Part shown: positions 41,170 through 49,573 of the stretch, piece by piece
Position numbering within the stretch: position 1 is the stretch's first letter
How the letters are laid out: each line of letters opens with the position of its first letter
DNA from: Draconibacterium sp.
Lineage (GTDB): Bacteria > Bacteroidota > Bacteroidia > Bacteroidales > Prolixibacteraceae
Direction of reading: 5' to 3'
Assembly (NCBI GenBank): GCA_016705335.1
Contig: JADIYN010000040.1
Span: forward strand, 1-60,067
Length of the DNA: 60,067 bases
Program-made: the position numbers and the translations under genes
The notes under the pieces: model-generated
What the model saw: only the letters and a program-made list of their open reading frames with translations
What the model was told of the DNA's origin: nothing
Databases searched by the model: none

Positions 41170-41221
41170 CGGCAATAGTTAGCCAGTGAAACTATCCATT
41201 GCCGTCAGTTTCAACTGACGG
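41170..41221. repeat. REP-like nested palindrome
   Basis: CGGCAAT (41170-41176) pairs with ATTGCCG (41198-41204). Overlapping it, CCGTCAGTT (41202-41210) pairs with AACTGACGG (41213-41221) across a 2-base loop: a perfect 9-bp stem. Hairpins of this kind are mobilised by REP-associated (Y1) transposases in many bacteria; no transposase lies in the window. Confidence 0.65.
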
Positions 41222-41457
41222 TTTCCATAAGTACAGTAACCTGGGCATTAGCCAAATTTTTTGTTTAGCCCGGTATCCAAAATTAAAAATTGAATATCTA
41301 AAATTGAAATCATGGTAAGTGTCAAATGTCTATTTTTACCTAAACCTTATTCTAACTAAAAACATAGAAACTGATAGTATTTCTCCTATGTTGTTTTACA
41401 TTGCTTTTTTAACCGGTAGTTTTCAGTAAATTGCAATTGAAAACTTAAACTAAACTT

Positions 41458-42352
41458 ATGAAACGACTTACTTTTTTTCTTTTACTTTTTGCCTCCCTCA
41501 ACAGTTTTAGCCAGTCATTTTCCAAAAGCTGGAAAGACATCAACTATGAAGGCGATTCAATGAATTATCATAACCTGGACATTTATTTGCCAGAGATGGT
41601 GAAGCCAAAATATCCGGTTGTAATTTCAATTTATGGAAGTGCATGGATGGCTAATAATGCAAAAGGAGCCGACCTTCCCACACTCGGAAAAGCTTTGCTT
41701 GAGGCTGGTTTTGCAGTTGTAACTCCAAACCATCGTTCGAGCTTTGATGCAAAATTCCCCGCACAGGTTAACGATATTAAATCTGTCACCAGGTTTATTA
41801 GGGCAAATGCCGAAAAATACCAGCTCGATACTTCTTTTGTCGGGATTACAGGCAGTTCATCGGGCGGAAGTCTTGCTGCAATGGCCGGAACTTCAGGATA
41901 TGTAAAAAAGTTTACGCTTGGTTCAGTTACTGCAGATATTGAAGGAACAACCGGCAACAATGCATCATTCAGCAGTTCTGTTGATGCTGTGGTTGATTGG
42001 TTTGGCCCAACAAATATGCTGGTTATGGATTCATGTGGCGGAACCGATTTTATTCATAACGATATAAAATCTCCTGCTTCACTGTACATTGGCGGACCCA
42101 TTCAGGAAAACAAAGAAAAACATTATTAGCCAGTCCGATAACTTATATCGATGAGAATGACCCTCCGTTTCTGATTTTCCATGGCGATAAAGACAGGGTG
42201 GTTCCGCACTGCCAGAGTGTTATTTTTTACGAAGCGTTGAAGAATGCAAAAGTTCCGTGTCAGTTTGTATCAGTTCCGGGAGGGGGGCATGGTCCGGGAG
42301 TTCAGGTTGAACAAAATCTGAAAATGATGACTGACTTTTCACAAGGAAATGA
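41458..42352 (+). CDS. Secreted alpha/beta-hydrolase esterase (frameshifted; possibly joined to GH8)
   Basis: Carboxylesterase/xylan-esterase-like alpha/beta hydrolase. Signal peptide MKRLTFFLLLFASLNSFSQ. Core motifs: YPVVISIYGSAW (oxyanion-side strand), GFAVVTPNHRSS, VGITGSSSGGSLAAMAGTSG with the nucleophile Ser in G-x-S-x-G form, and after a break near 42125 FLIFHGDKDRVVPHCQSVIF (acid Asp) and VPGGGHGPG (His). The triad is therefore complete once corrected. The frame then continues without a stop into the GH8 domain (MMTDFSQGNEQENKIY). If one T is missing from the CTTTTC run near 42335, the protein would instead end MTDFFTRK at 42352. It opens the xylan-type locus. Confidence 0.85.
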
Positions 42353-43540
42353 ACAGGAAAATAAGATTTACCATACAGGCGCTTACCGGAACCTCTTTCT
42401 CGAAGCGGGTTACAGTCAGGCCGAAATCGATAAAAAGTGGAAAAAGCTTATTCCGATTTATTCAAGGCTCCAACCGTATTTATTTCGAAGTGGGTGATTC
42501 GATGGGTTATGTTTCCGATATAAAAAACAAAGATGCCCGCACCGAAGGTATGTCGTACGGAATGATGGTAGCCGTTCAACTCGATAAAAAAGGAGGTTTT
42601 CGATCGCATCTGGCGCTTTTCGAAAAAGTACCTTCAACACCAGTCGGGCCCGCGCGAAGCCTATTTTGCCTGGAGTTTCAACCCTGAAACAATGAAACAA
42701 AATTCGCCAGGCTCAGCTTCCGATGGCGAACTATACTATGTTACCGGTCTTTTGTTTGCCGCCAACCGCTGGGGAAACGAAACCGGAATTGATTATTATG
42801 CCGAAGCCCGCAGGATTTTGGATGCCATGTGGAAAAAAGACGGAACCGGCAACATTTACAACCTCATCAATGTGGAGCACAAACAAATCACTTTTGTACC
42901 CGAAGGACGAAACTACAACTGGACCGACCCGTCGTATCATTTGCCTGCTTTTTACGAAATCTGGGCCGAATATGCCAACGACGGTCACGAGCAGTTTTAC
43001 CTTGATTGCGCCGACACTTCGCGCGTTTTCCTGCACCGTGCATGTCATCCGGTCACAGGACTCAACTACGATTACTCCGAATTCAGTGGCGCAGCACATT
43101 CAACACCCTGGATGCCGGCTGCTTTTCGTTACGACTCGTGGAGGGTGCCCATGAATATTACCCAGGACTATGTTTGGTATGGAAAAGACAAAAACTGGCA
43201 GGAAGATTATGCGGCACGTCTTCAGGGATTTTTGCGTTCAAAGGGAATCGACACTTTCGAAGACCAGTTCAATCCTGACGGAACTACACCCGACTTTATT
43301 CTGGGAGCCGGCGGTTTCAAAAAACTCAGGCATTCGCTGGGATTGAAGTCAACTGCTGCAACTACTTCGCTAATCGGAAACGATAAAAAAAGCCTCGATT
43401 TTGTCCATGCACTCTGGAACGCAAAACTCGAACCATACGAAGACGGCTATTTCGACCCGTATTACGACGGGTTGCTTTACCTTTTCAGCCTCATGCATTT
43501 AAGCGGGAAATACCGGATTATCACACCACAAAATAATTAG
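42324..43540 (+). CDS. GH8 reducing-end xylose-releasing exo-oligoxylanase-type domain (frameshifted)
   Basis: Closely resembles Rex enzymes of family GH8, which remove xylose from the reducing end of xylo-oligosaccharides. The domain opens TGAYRNLFLEAGYSQAEIDK. After a break near 42450 come NRIYFEVGDSMGYVSDI and ARTEGMSYGMMVAVQLD, whose Glu is the predicted general acid. After another break near 42590-42680 follow NPETMKQNSPGSASDGELYY, TDPSYHLPAFYEIWAEYAND, HRACHPVTGLNYDYSEF, FRYDSWRVPMNITQDYVW and DGYFDPYYDGLLYLFSLMHL. No signal peptide of its own: it shares the reading frame with the esterase upstream, so a bifunctional esterase-Rex is possible. GH8 part about 400 residues. Confidence 0.88.
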
Positions 43541-43590
43541 TCGTTAAATCAAAAACAATCAGTAAAAACAGCAATTAAAATCTAAACGAT

Positions 43591-44426
43591 ATGAAACATT
43601 TACTTTTTATGCTTACAGCATTTTTAATCTTCGCAAACTTAACCTTTGCACAAACCACAATAACACCTGCTGCACCCGGTTTCGATGTTGTACGCACCGA
43701 CATTCCGCACGGGAAAATCGATACAATCAGTTACAACTCAACCACCGTTGGAACAACCCGACAGGCTTTAATTTACACACCTCCCGGCTATTCTGCCGAT
43801 AAAAAATATCCGGTACTTTACCTGCTTCATGGTATTGGCGGCGATAAAATGGAGTGGTTGAACGGTGGTCATCCCGAAGTGATTCTTGATAACCTTTATG
43901 CCGAAAAGAAGGTGGAACCAATGATTATTGTGATGCCCAACGGCCGCGCTATGAAAGATGACCGTGCAACTGGTAATATTTTTGACCTGACAAAGTGGAA
44001 GCTTTTGCCACTTTCGAAAAAGATTTGCTCAATGACCTGATTCCTTATGTTGAAAAGAATTTCCCGGTGATTGTCAACCGCGAAAGCCGCGCCATTGCCG
44101 GTTTATCGATGGGTGGTGGCCAATCTTTGAATTTCGGGTTGGGAAATCTGGATGTTTTTGCCTGGGTGGGCGGATTTTCATCAGCTCCAAACACAAAAAG
44201 TCCGGAACAACTTATTCCCGACCCCGCAAAAGCAAAGGAACAACTCAAATTGCTGTGGATTTCCTGCGGTGATAAAGACGGGCTGATTACTTTCAGTAAA
44301 CGCACCCACGACTATCTGGTAACCAACAATGTTCCGCACATATATTACGTCGAACCGGGAGGAGCACATGATTTCATTGTCTGGAAAAGTGGCCTTTACC
44401 AGTTTTCGCAATTGATATTTAAATAG
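43591..44426 (+). CDS. CE1-family esterase, single domain (one frameshift)
   Basis: Feruloyl/acetyl-xylan-esterase-type enzyme. Signal peptide HLLFMLTAFLIFANLTFAQ. Unlike its seven relatives downstream it has almost no N-terminal E-set domain; the catalytic domain begins at HGKIDTISYNSTTVG. Motifs: YPVLYLLHGIGGDKMEW, AIAGLSMGGGQSLNFGLG (nucleophile Ser), LLWISCGDKDGLI (acid Asp) and EPGGAHDFIVWKSGLYQF (His). A break near 43990 separates the two halves. Corrected length about 278 residues. It follows GH8 by 50 bp and precedes GH3 by 23 bp, so they are likely in one operon. Confidence 0.88.
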
Positions 44427-44449
44427 AAAATCAACTTAAATCAATTTCA

Positions 44450-47062
44450 ATGCAACGACTATTAAATTGTCCATTCACTGCTAAATTTCGGGGTTCAATT
44501 GTTGCAATTGGCCTGATTTTACTGGTAATAATATCGAATGCGCAGCCATTCCCATATCAAAACGAGAAATTAACACCCGATGAGCGTGCTGATGATTTGC
44601 TGAAACGCCTGACGCTGGAAGAGAAAGCCTCGCTGATGCAGAACAATTCTCCTGCCATCGAGCGATTGGGAATAAAAGCCTACGAATGGTGGAATGAAGC
44701 TTTGCACGGAGTGGGTCGTTCCGGACTTGCCACAGTTTTCCCGCAGGCAATCAGCATGGCTGCTTCATTTGACGATGCTTTGTTACTCGATGTTTTTACA
44801 GCTGTTTCCGATGAAGCCAGGGCAAAATCGTTTGAATACAGCAAACAGGGCGGATTGAAACGTTACCAGGGTTTAACTTTCTGGACGCCGAATATTAATA
44901 TTTTCCGCGACCCACGCTGGGGGCGTGGACAGGAAACCTACGGCGAAGACCCGTACCTGACTAGCCGAATGGGAGTTGCCGTGGTAAAAGGTTTGCAGGG
45001 CCCGGATGATGCGGAATACGACAAGCTGCACGCCTGCGCAAAACATTATGCTGTTCATTCCGGTCCCGAATGGAACCGCCACTCTTACAATGCAGAAAAT
45101 ATCGACCAGCGCGATTTATGGGAAACCTACCTGCCCGCTTTTAAAGAATTGGTGCAAACTGCCAATGTAAAAGAAGTAATGTGTGCTTACAACCGTTTCG
45201 AAGGTGAACCGTGTTGTGGAAGTAACCGGCTTTTAACACAAATACTTCGCGACGAATGGGGCTACGATGGTTTGGTGGTTTCCGACTGCTGGGCCATCAA
45301 CGATTTTTATCGCCAGAACGCACATGCAACACACCCCGATGCTACAAATGCTATCGCCAGCGCGGTAATTAACGGTACCGACCTGGAATGCGGCAGCGAT
45401 TTCCGAAAGTTGCCAGAAGCGGTAACTGCCGGTTTGATTGCAGAAAGTCAGATTGATATTTCATTGAAACGATTGCTGAAAGCGCGTTTTGAATTAGGCG
45501 AAATGAATGAAAAACCGGCCTGGCAAATCCCGATTTCAGTAGTGAACAGCGAAAAACACCAGAAACTTGCATTGCAAATCGCCGAAGAAAGTATCGTTCT
45601 GCTGCAAAACAACAATAATATTTTACCCTTAAAAAAGAATTCAAAAATTGCACTGATAGGGCCAAATGCCAACGACTCGGTAATGCAATGGGGAAATTAC
45701 AACGGATTTCCGGCACACACAGTAACTCTGCTCGAAGCTATGAAAAAAGTGGTTCCTGCCGGTCAATTGATTTACGAACCGGGTTGCGACCGCACGATGG
45801 ATATGGCTGTCAGTAGTCTTTTCCATGAGTGCAGATATGATGGTAAAAATGGTTTCGCAGCACAGTACTGGAATACACGCACTCCCGAAGGCGAACCGAT
45901 TGCAACCGATGTTCTTGCAACACCTTTCCGTTTAACCACAACCAGGGCAACTGCTTTTGCAGCCGGGGTAAATATCCGCGATTTTTCCGCCCGCTACAAA
46001 ACGATTTTCCGTCCATCCAAATCGGGTGAAGTTGCTTTTCAATTTCAGAATATGGGACGGGCAACGCTGACAATCAACAGCGAACTGGTGGTGAGGAATA
46101 TTTTTGCTGCAACTCCCAATATTGTGCACAAAATGGAAGTGGAAGCCGGCAAATCCTATGAAATAGAAATCAACTTTTCTCAGGGAAATTTTGACGCTTC
46201 ACTGAATTTTGATTTCGGAACACTCGTTCCGTTTGATCTTTCAGCAAGCATAGAAAAAGTAAAAGATGCTGATATTGTGGTTTTTGCGGGTGGTATCGCT
46301 CCGTCGCTCGAAGGCGAAGAAATGCGGGTGACAATTCCCGGTTTTAAGGGTGGCGACCGTACCGATATTGAATTACCTGCTATTCAGCGCAGGATGTTGC
46401 AGGCTTTGAAAGCTGCCGGAAAGAAAGTGGTTTTTGTAAACTTTTCAGGCTCGGCTATGGGTTTTGTTCCAGAAACACAATCGTGCGAAGCCATTTTGCA
46501 GGCATGGTATCCCGGTCAGGCCGGTGGATCTGCCATTGCAAATGTTTTGTTTGGCGATTTCAATCCGACGGGCAAACTTCCGGTTACATTCTATAAAAAC
46601 GTGGAACAGATTCCCGATTTTGAAAACTACTCCATGAAAGACCGTACTTACCGTTTTATGACCGAAAAACCGCTGTTCCCCTTTGGTTTCGGACTGAGCT
46701 ATACAACTTTCACAATTGGGGAGGCCAAAGTTTACAACGATGAAATCAATAAAAACGAAAGTGTTGAACTCTCGATTCCTGTAACAAACTCCGGTAAAAT
46801 GGACGGTGCCGAACTGATACAGGTTTATGTTCACAAACTGAATGATTCCGACGGACCTGTAAAAACATTACGTGGATTTCAGAAAATAACTGTTACCGCC
46901 GGTAAAACAGAAAAGGCAAATATCAGTCTGCCCTGGGATTCGTTTGAATTCTTCGACAGGGAAAGTGGAAAAATGGCTGTAATTCCCGGAGAATACGAGA
47001 TTTTCTACGGAACCAGTTCCGATGACAAAGATTTGAAAAAAGCAAAAGTCGTACTTCAATAG
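44450..47062 (+). CDS. GH3 beta-xylosidase-type enzyme with PA14 insert
   Basis: Intact 870 residues, exported (signal FRGSIVAIGLILLVIISNAQ). Domain order: GH3 N-terminal barrel (YEWWNEALHGVGRSGLATVF, FWTPNINIFRDPRWGRGQET, CAKHYAVHSGPEWNRH, GLVVSDCWAINDFY with the nucleophile Asp), GH3 C-terminal domain split by a PA14-like beta-barrel at about residues 463-590 (FAAQYWNTRTPEGEPIATDV, YKTIFRPSKSGEVAFQFQN), then a fibronectin-III-like end (NSGKMDGAELIQVYVHKLND). The EWWNEALHG and RDPRWGRGQET blocks are those of plant/bacterial beta-xylosidase/arabinofuranosidase GH3 enzymes. Neighbours (GH8 Rex, CE1 esterases) support action on xylo-oligosaccharides. Confidence 0.92.
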   Translation: MQRLLNCPFTAKFRGSIVAIGLILLVIISNAQPFPYQNEKLTPDERADDLLKRLTLEEKASLMQNNSPAIERLGIKAYEWWNEALHGVGRSGLATVFPQAISMAASFDDALLLDVFTAVSDEARAKSFEYSKQGGLKRYQGLTFWTPNINIFRDPRWGRGQETYGEDPYLTSRMGVAVVKGLQGPDDAEYDKLHACAKHYAVHSGPEWNRHSYNAENIDQRDLWETYLPAFKELVQTANVKEVMCAYNRFEGEPCCGSNRLLTQILRDEWGYDGLVVSDCWAINDFYRQNAHATHPDATNAIASAVINGTDLECGSDFRKLPEAVTAGLIAESQIDISLKRLLKARFELGEMNEKPAWQIPISVVNSEKHQKLALQIAEESIVLLQNNNNILPLKKNSKIALIGPNANDSVMQWGNYNGFPAHTVTLLEAMKKVVPAGQLIYEPGCDRTMDMAVSSLFHECRYDGKNGFAAQYWNTRTPEGEPIATDVLATPFRLTTTRATAFAAGVNIRDFSARYKTIFRPSKSGEVAFQFQNMGRATLTINSELVVRNIFAATPNIVHKMEVEAGKSYEIEINFSQGNFDASLNFDFGTLVPFDLSASIEKVKDADIVVFAGGIAPSLEGEEMRVTIPGFKGGDRTDIELPAIQRRMLQALKAAGKKVVFVNFSGSAMGFVPETQSCEAILQAWYPGQAGGSAIANVLFGDFNPTGKLPVTFYKNVEQIPDFENYSMKDRTYRFMTEKPLFPFGFGLSYTTFTIGEAKVYNDEINKNESVELSIPVTNSGKMDGAELIQVYVHKLNDSDGPVKTLRGFQKITVTAGKTEKANISLPWDSFEFFDRESGKMAVIPGEYEIFYGTSSDDKDLKKAKVVLQ

Positions 47063-47176
47063 TGATGCATTTTGAACTTCAAAGAGATTTAAAAAAACGA
47101 AGTATGGTTGATAAAAGATTGAAAATGAAAGGTTACTAATTTTTCACTTACGCTGTTTCGTATTCTGCCGAATCGT

Positions 47177-47212
47177 CCCTCTCTAACCGTAGAGAGGGAG
47201 AAGAGGGTGAGT
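47177..47212. repeat. Palindromic intergenic element ending GGGTGAGT
   Basis: CCCTCTCT, loop AACCGT and AGAGAGGG form a perfect 8-bp stem, followed by AGAAGAGGGTGAGT. A related arrangement with the same GGGTGAGT end occurs at 53435-53492. No T run, so not a classical terminator. Confidence 0.55.
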
Positions 47213-47270
47213 CTCTTACAAACAATAAAGAATAAATTGATTACTAAAAACTTACTATAAAACTAAAATT

Positions 47271-48425
47271 ATGAAACGAATTACTTTTATTCTGATAGCA
47301 ACGCTGATTTGCGGAATCGCATCAGCACAATTTGCCGGTGTTCAGCGCGGACAGCAACCGCAACCACTTCCCGAAGGTTTTAAACCTGCATCTACCAATA
47401 CATTTTTATCGCCTTACCCGGCGGTAAATGCCCAAACCCGTCAGGCCATGTTTCGGGTTGTGGCAAAGACTGCCCAGAATGTGCAGATTGATTTAAGCGG
47501 AAAAAAATACGACATGACAAAAGACACTGCCGGTGTATGGACTTGTACATCCGACCCGCAGGTGGTTGGTTTTCATTACTATGCCGTGCTGATTGACGGA
47601 GTGGCTGTGATGGACAGAAATACTGAAGCTTACTTTGGCAGCAACTGGGAATCGTCGGGTATTGAAATTCCCGAAGGCCCCGAAGGCGACTATTACCGGT
47701 TCAACAAAAACATTCCTCACGGACAGGTGCGTTCTATTTATTACTGGTCAGAAATCAATGGGCTCGAACGTCATATCAACGTGTATGTTCCGGCTGAATA
47801 CGAGCAGAATCCTGATAAAAAATACCCGGTGCTGTATCTTGTTCATGGCTGGGGCGAAGACGAAAACGGCTGGTCGAACCAGGGACACATGGCCAATATT
47901 ATGGACGGTTTGATTGCCGCCGGAAAAGCGGTTCCAATGATTGTGGTGATGCCCAGCGGCGATATCAAAACCAACTCCGATGTTCGTCAGGCTTCGGGCG
48001 ATGTTACCAAAATTTATGCTGATAACCTGATTCCGTATATCGACAAAACTTTCCGCACCAACACCGACAAACAGCATCGCGCGATGGCCGGTTTGTCGAG
48101 AGGTGGCATGCAAACCACCATGACGGTTTTTGCCAACATGGACAAATTCGCGTGGATGGGCACTTTCAGCGGATTTTTTGTGCGTGGTGACGATGTTGTA
48201 AGTGCTTTTAACGGCGTATTTAAAGACCCGGCTGCATTCGACAAACAGATGAACCTGCTTTTCATCAGCACCGGCACCGAAGAACGCAATCCGAAGGACC
48301 AGGTTGAGAAATTAAAAGCGCACGGAATCAAAAATATCGTATTCCACGAATCGCAGGGAACAGCCCACGAATGGCTCACCTGGCGTAGGGCGCTCAACGA
48401 ATTTGCACCGAGAATTTTTAAGTAA
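47271..48425 (+). CDS. CE1 esterase with N-terminal E-set (CBM48-like) domain
   Basis: Intact 384 residues with a signal peptide (ITFILIATLICGIASAQ). The N-terminal E-set domain reads MFRVVAKTAQNVQIDLSGKK and TAGVWTCTSDPQVVGFHYYA, followed by the CE1 domain: IPHGQVRSIYYWSEINGLER, YPVLYLVHGWGEDENGWSNQ, RAMAGLSRGGMQTTMTVFAN (nucleophile Ser; Arg replaces the usual Met after it), LLFISTGTEERNP and TAHEWLTWRRALNEF (His). The acid position has Glu (GTEE) where CE1 usually has Asp (GTED). Separated from the next esterases by an aspartic-protease-like gene and a GH3 gene. Substrate likely acetylated or feruloylated xylan; not resolvable further. Confidence 0.88.
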   Translation: MKRITFILIATLICGIASAQFAGVQRGQQPQPLPEGFKPASTNTFLSPYPAVNAQTRQAMFRVVAKTAQNVQIDLSGKKYDMTKDTAGVWTCTSDPQVVGFHYYAVLIDGVAVMDRNTEAYFGSNWESSGIEIPEGPEGDYYRFNKNIPHGQVRSIYYWSEINGLERHINVYVPAEYEQNPDKKYPVLYLVHGWGEDENGWSNQGHMANIMDGLIAAGKAVPMIVVMPSGDIKTNSDVRQASGDVTKIYADNLIPYIDKTFRTNTDKQHRAMAGLSRGGMQTTMTVFANMDKFAWMGTFSGFFVRGDDVVSAFNGVFKDPAAFDKQMNLLFISTGTEERNPKDQVEKLKAHGIKNIVFHESQGTAHEWLTWRRALNEFAPRIFK

Positions 48426-48570
48426 AAAATCGTTAGAGCAAATTCCTTTTTGGCAGCAAAGCTCCGCCAGTTGGAGGATTGGGGGCGAATAGAAGTACGA
48501 CAATAAAATAGTTAGAGCTCATTTTAGAAAATCAGACAAAGACATTGAAACGAAGTTTTAAGACAAAACA

Positions 48571-49521
48571 ATGAGGATATTAGCAATTTCAATACTTAGT
48601 TTGACTGTGTTTTTCATCGGTTGCAAATCAAGAGAGGAAAGGATTGATTCTATTACTCCTGACAATGTAACAGAGAAGTTTTATTGGAGCACATTCGAAA
48701 CAGAAACAGACACATTTTACACAGCAATGTATCTTCCATTAAATTTAGACACTGTAACTAAAACCTATTATGCACAATTAGATATTGCTTCTTACTATAC
48801 TATTTTATATCAAAGAAGTCTGCAAAGCATTACAGCATATAACTATTTGCATTTTGACTCTTTAGCTGATGCGACCAAAGAAAGACCATTATTTAGAATT
48901 AATGGTGTAGAGGTAAATATTGGAAAACTCAAATTTGGAAAAAGGAATGTCCGAGGTTATAAGAATTATAGTGAGCCAATTTTATCTAATAAAAATGATT
49001 TAGCAGAAGAAAATTGCATAGGTACTGTTGGAGCAAATATTTTCTTGAATAAACGTTTGATTATTAACTTTCCTGACCAAACAATAAGTGTTTTAGATAG
49101 CTCTAATTCAGATTTGGAAAACTGTTTCAGTTTTGTAGAATGTAAAATTATAGACAGTAGTAGTATTCTGGTTCCGATTGTGGTCAATGGAAAGACACTT
49201 TACTTTATGTATGATACAGGTTCGAGCCTATTTGCTATGATTACTTCTTTGAGTAAGTGGAAAGAAATTACAACACAAAAAATCAATGACACTATAAATG
49301 CTTCAAATTGGGGTAATTCAGTTACAATGCTTGGTTCAAACTCATCAAAAAATATCAAAATTGGTGTCAATTCATTTAACAATTTCAAAGTTTATTATGC
49401 ACTCGACAACAATTTTGATTTTCAGCGAATGTATTGTGACGGAATTATTGGTAACACACTATTCTTAAATAACACAATTTGTATTGACTATAAAACCAAG
49501 AGATTTGGAATTGCAAAATAA
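48571..49521 (+). CDS. Retropepsin-like aspartic protease-fold lipoprotein
   Basis: Intact 316 residues with a lipoprotein signal (ISILSLTVFFIGC). Two-lobed pattern: the second half has TLYFMYDTGSSLFAMITSL, the aspartic-protease DTG(S) motif, followed by CDGIIGNTLFLNNTICIDYK, the flap-to-C-terminal pattern of retropepsin-like bacterial proteins. The first half has the related but DTG-less AQLDIASYYTILYQRS and CIGTVGANIFLNKRLIINF. So it looks like a fused two-lobe pepsin-like protein with only one canonical Asp. It is clearly more AT-rich than the flanking esterase and GH3 genes and has no evident role in xylan use, so it was probably acquired separately. Confidence 0.75.
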   Translation: MRILAISILSLTVFFIGCKSREERIDSITPDNVTEKFYWSTFETETDTFYTAMYLPLNLDTVTKTYYAQLDIASYYTILYQRSLQSITAYNYLHFDSLADATKERPLFRINGVEVNIGKLKFGKRNVRGYKNYSEPILSNKNDLAEENCIGTVGANIFLNKRLIINFPDQTISVLDSSNSDLENCFSFVECKIIDSSSILVPIVVNGKTLYFMYDTGSSLFAMITSLSKWKEITTQKINDTINASNWGNSVTMLGSNSSKNIKIGVNSFNNFKVYYALDNNFDFQRMYCDGIIGNTLFLNNTICIDYKTKRFGIAK

Positions 49522-49573
49522 CGCACGAAAAACGTAGATAAATTACTTATTTAAAAACATAACGGCTTTTTTC

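Larger units (their letters stand above)
40592..41457. other. Long intergenic region with repeat array and REP-like hairpin
   Basis: 866 bp between the divergent RDD and esterase genes. It contains no credible ORF. About 40610-40890 is plain AT-rich sequence. 40897-41160 is the 21-bp periodic array described separately, and 41170-41221 a nested palindromic element. 41225-41457 is the esterase leader, with TAGTTTTC about 35 bp before the start as the nearest -7-like sequence. Confidence 0.8.
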
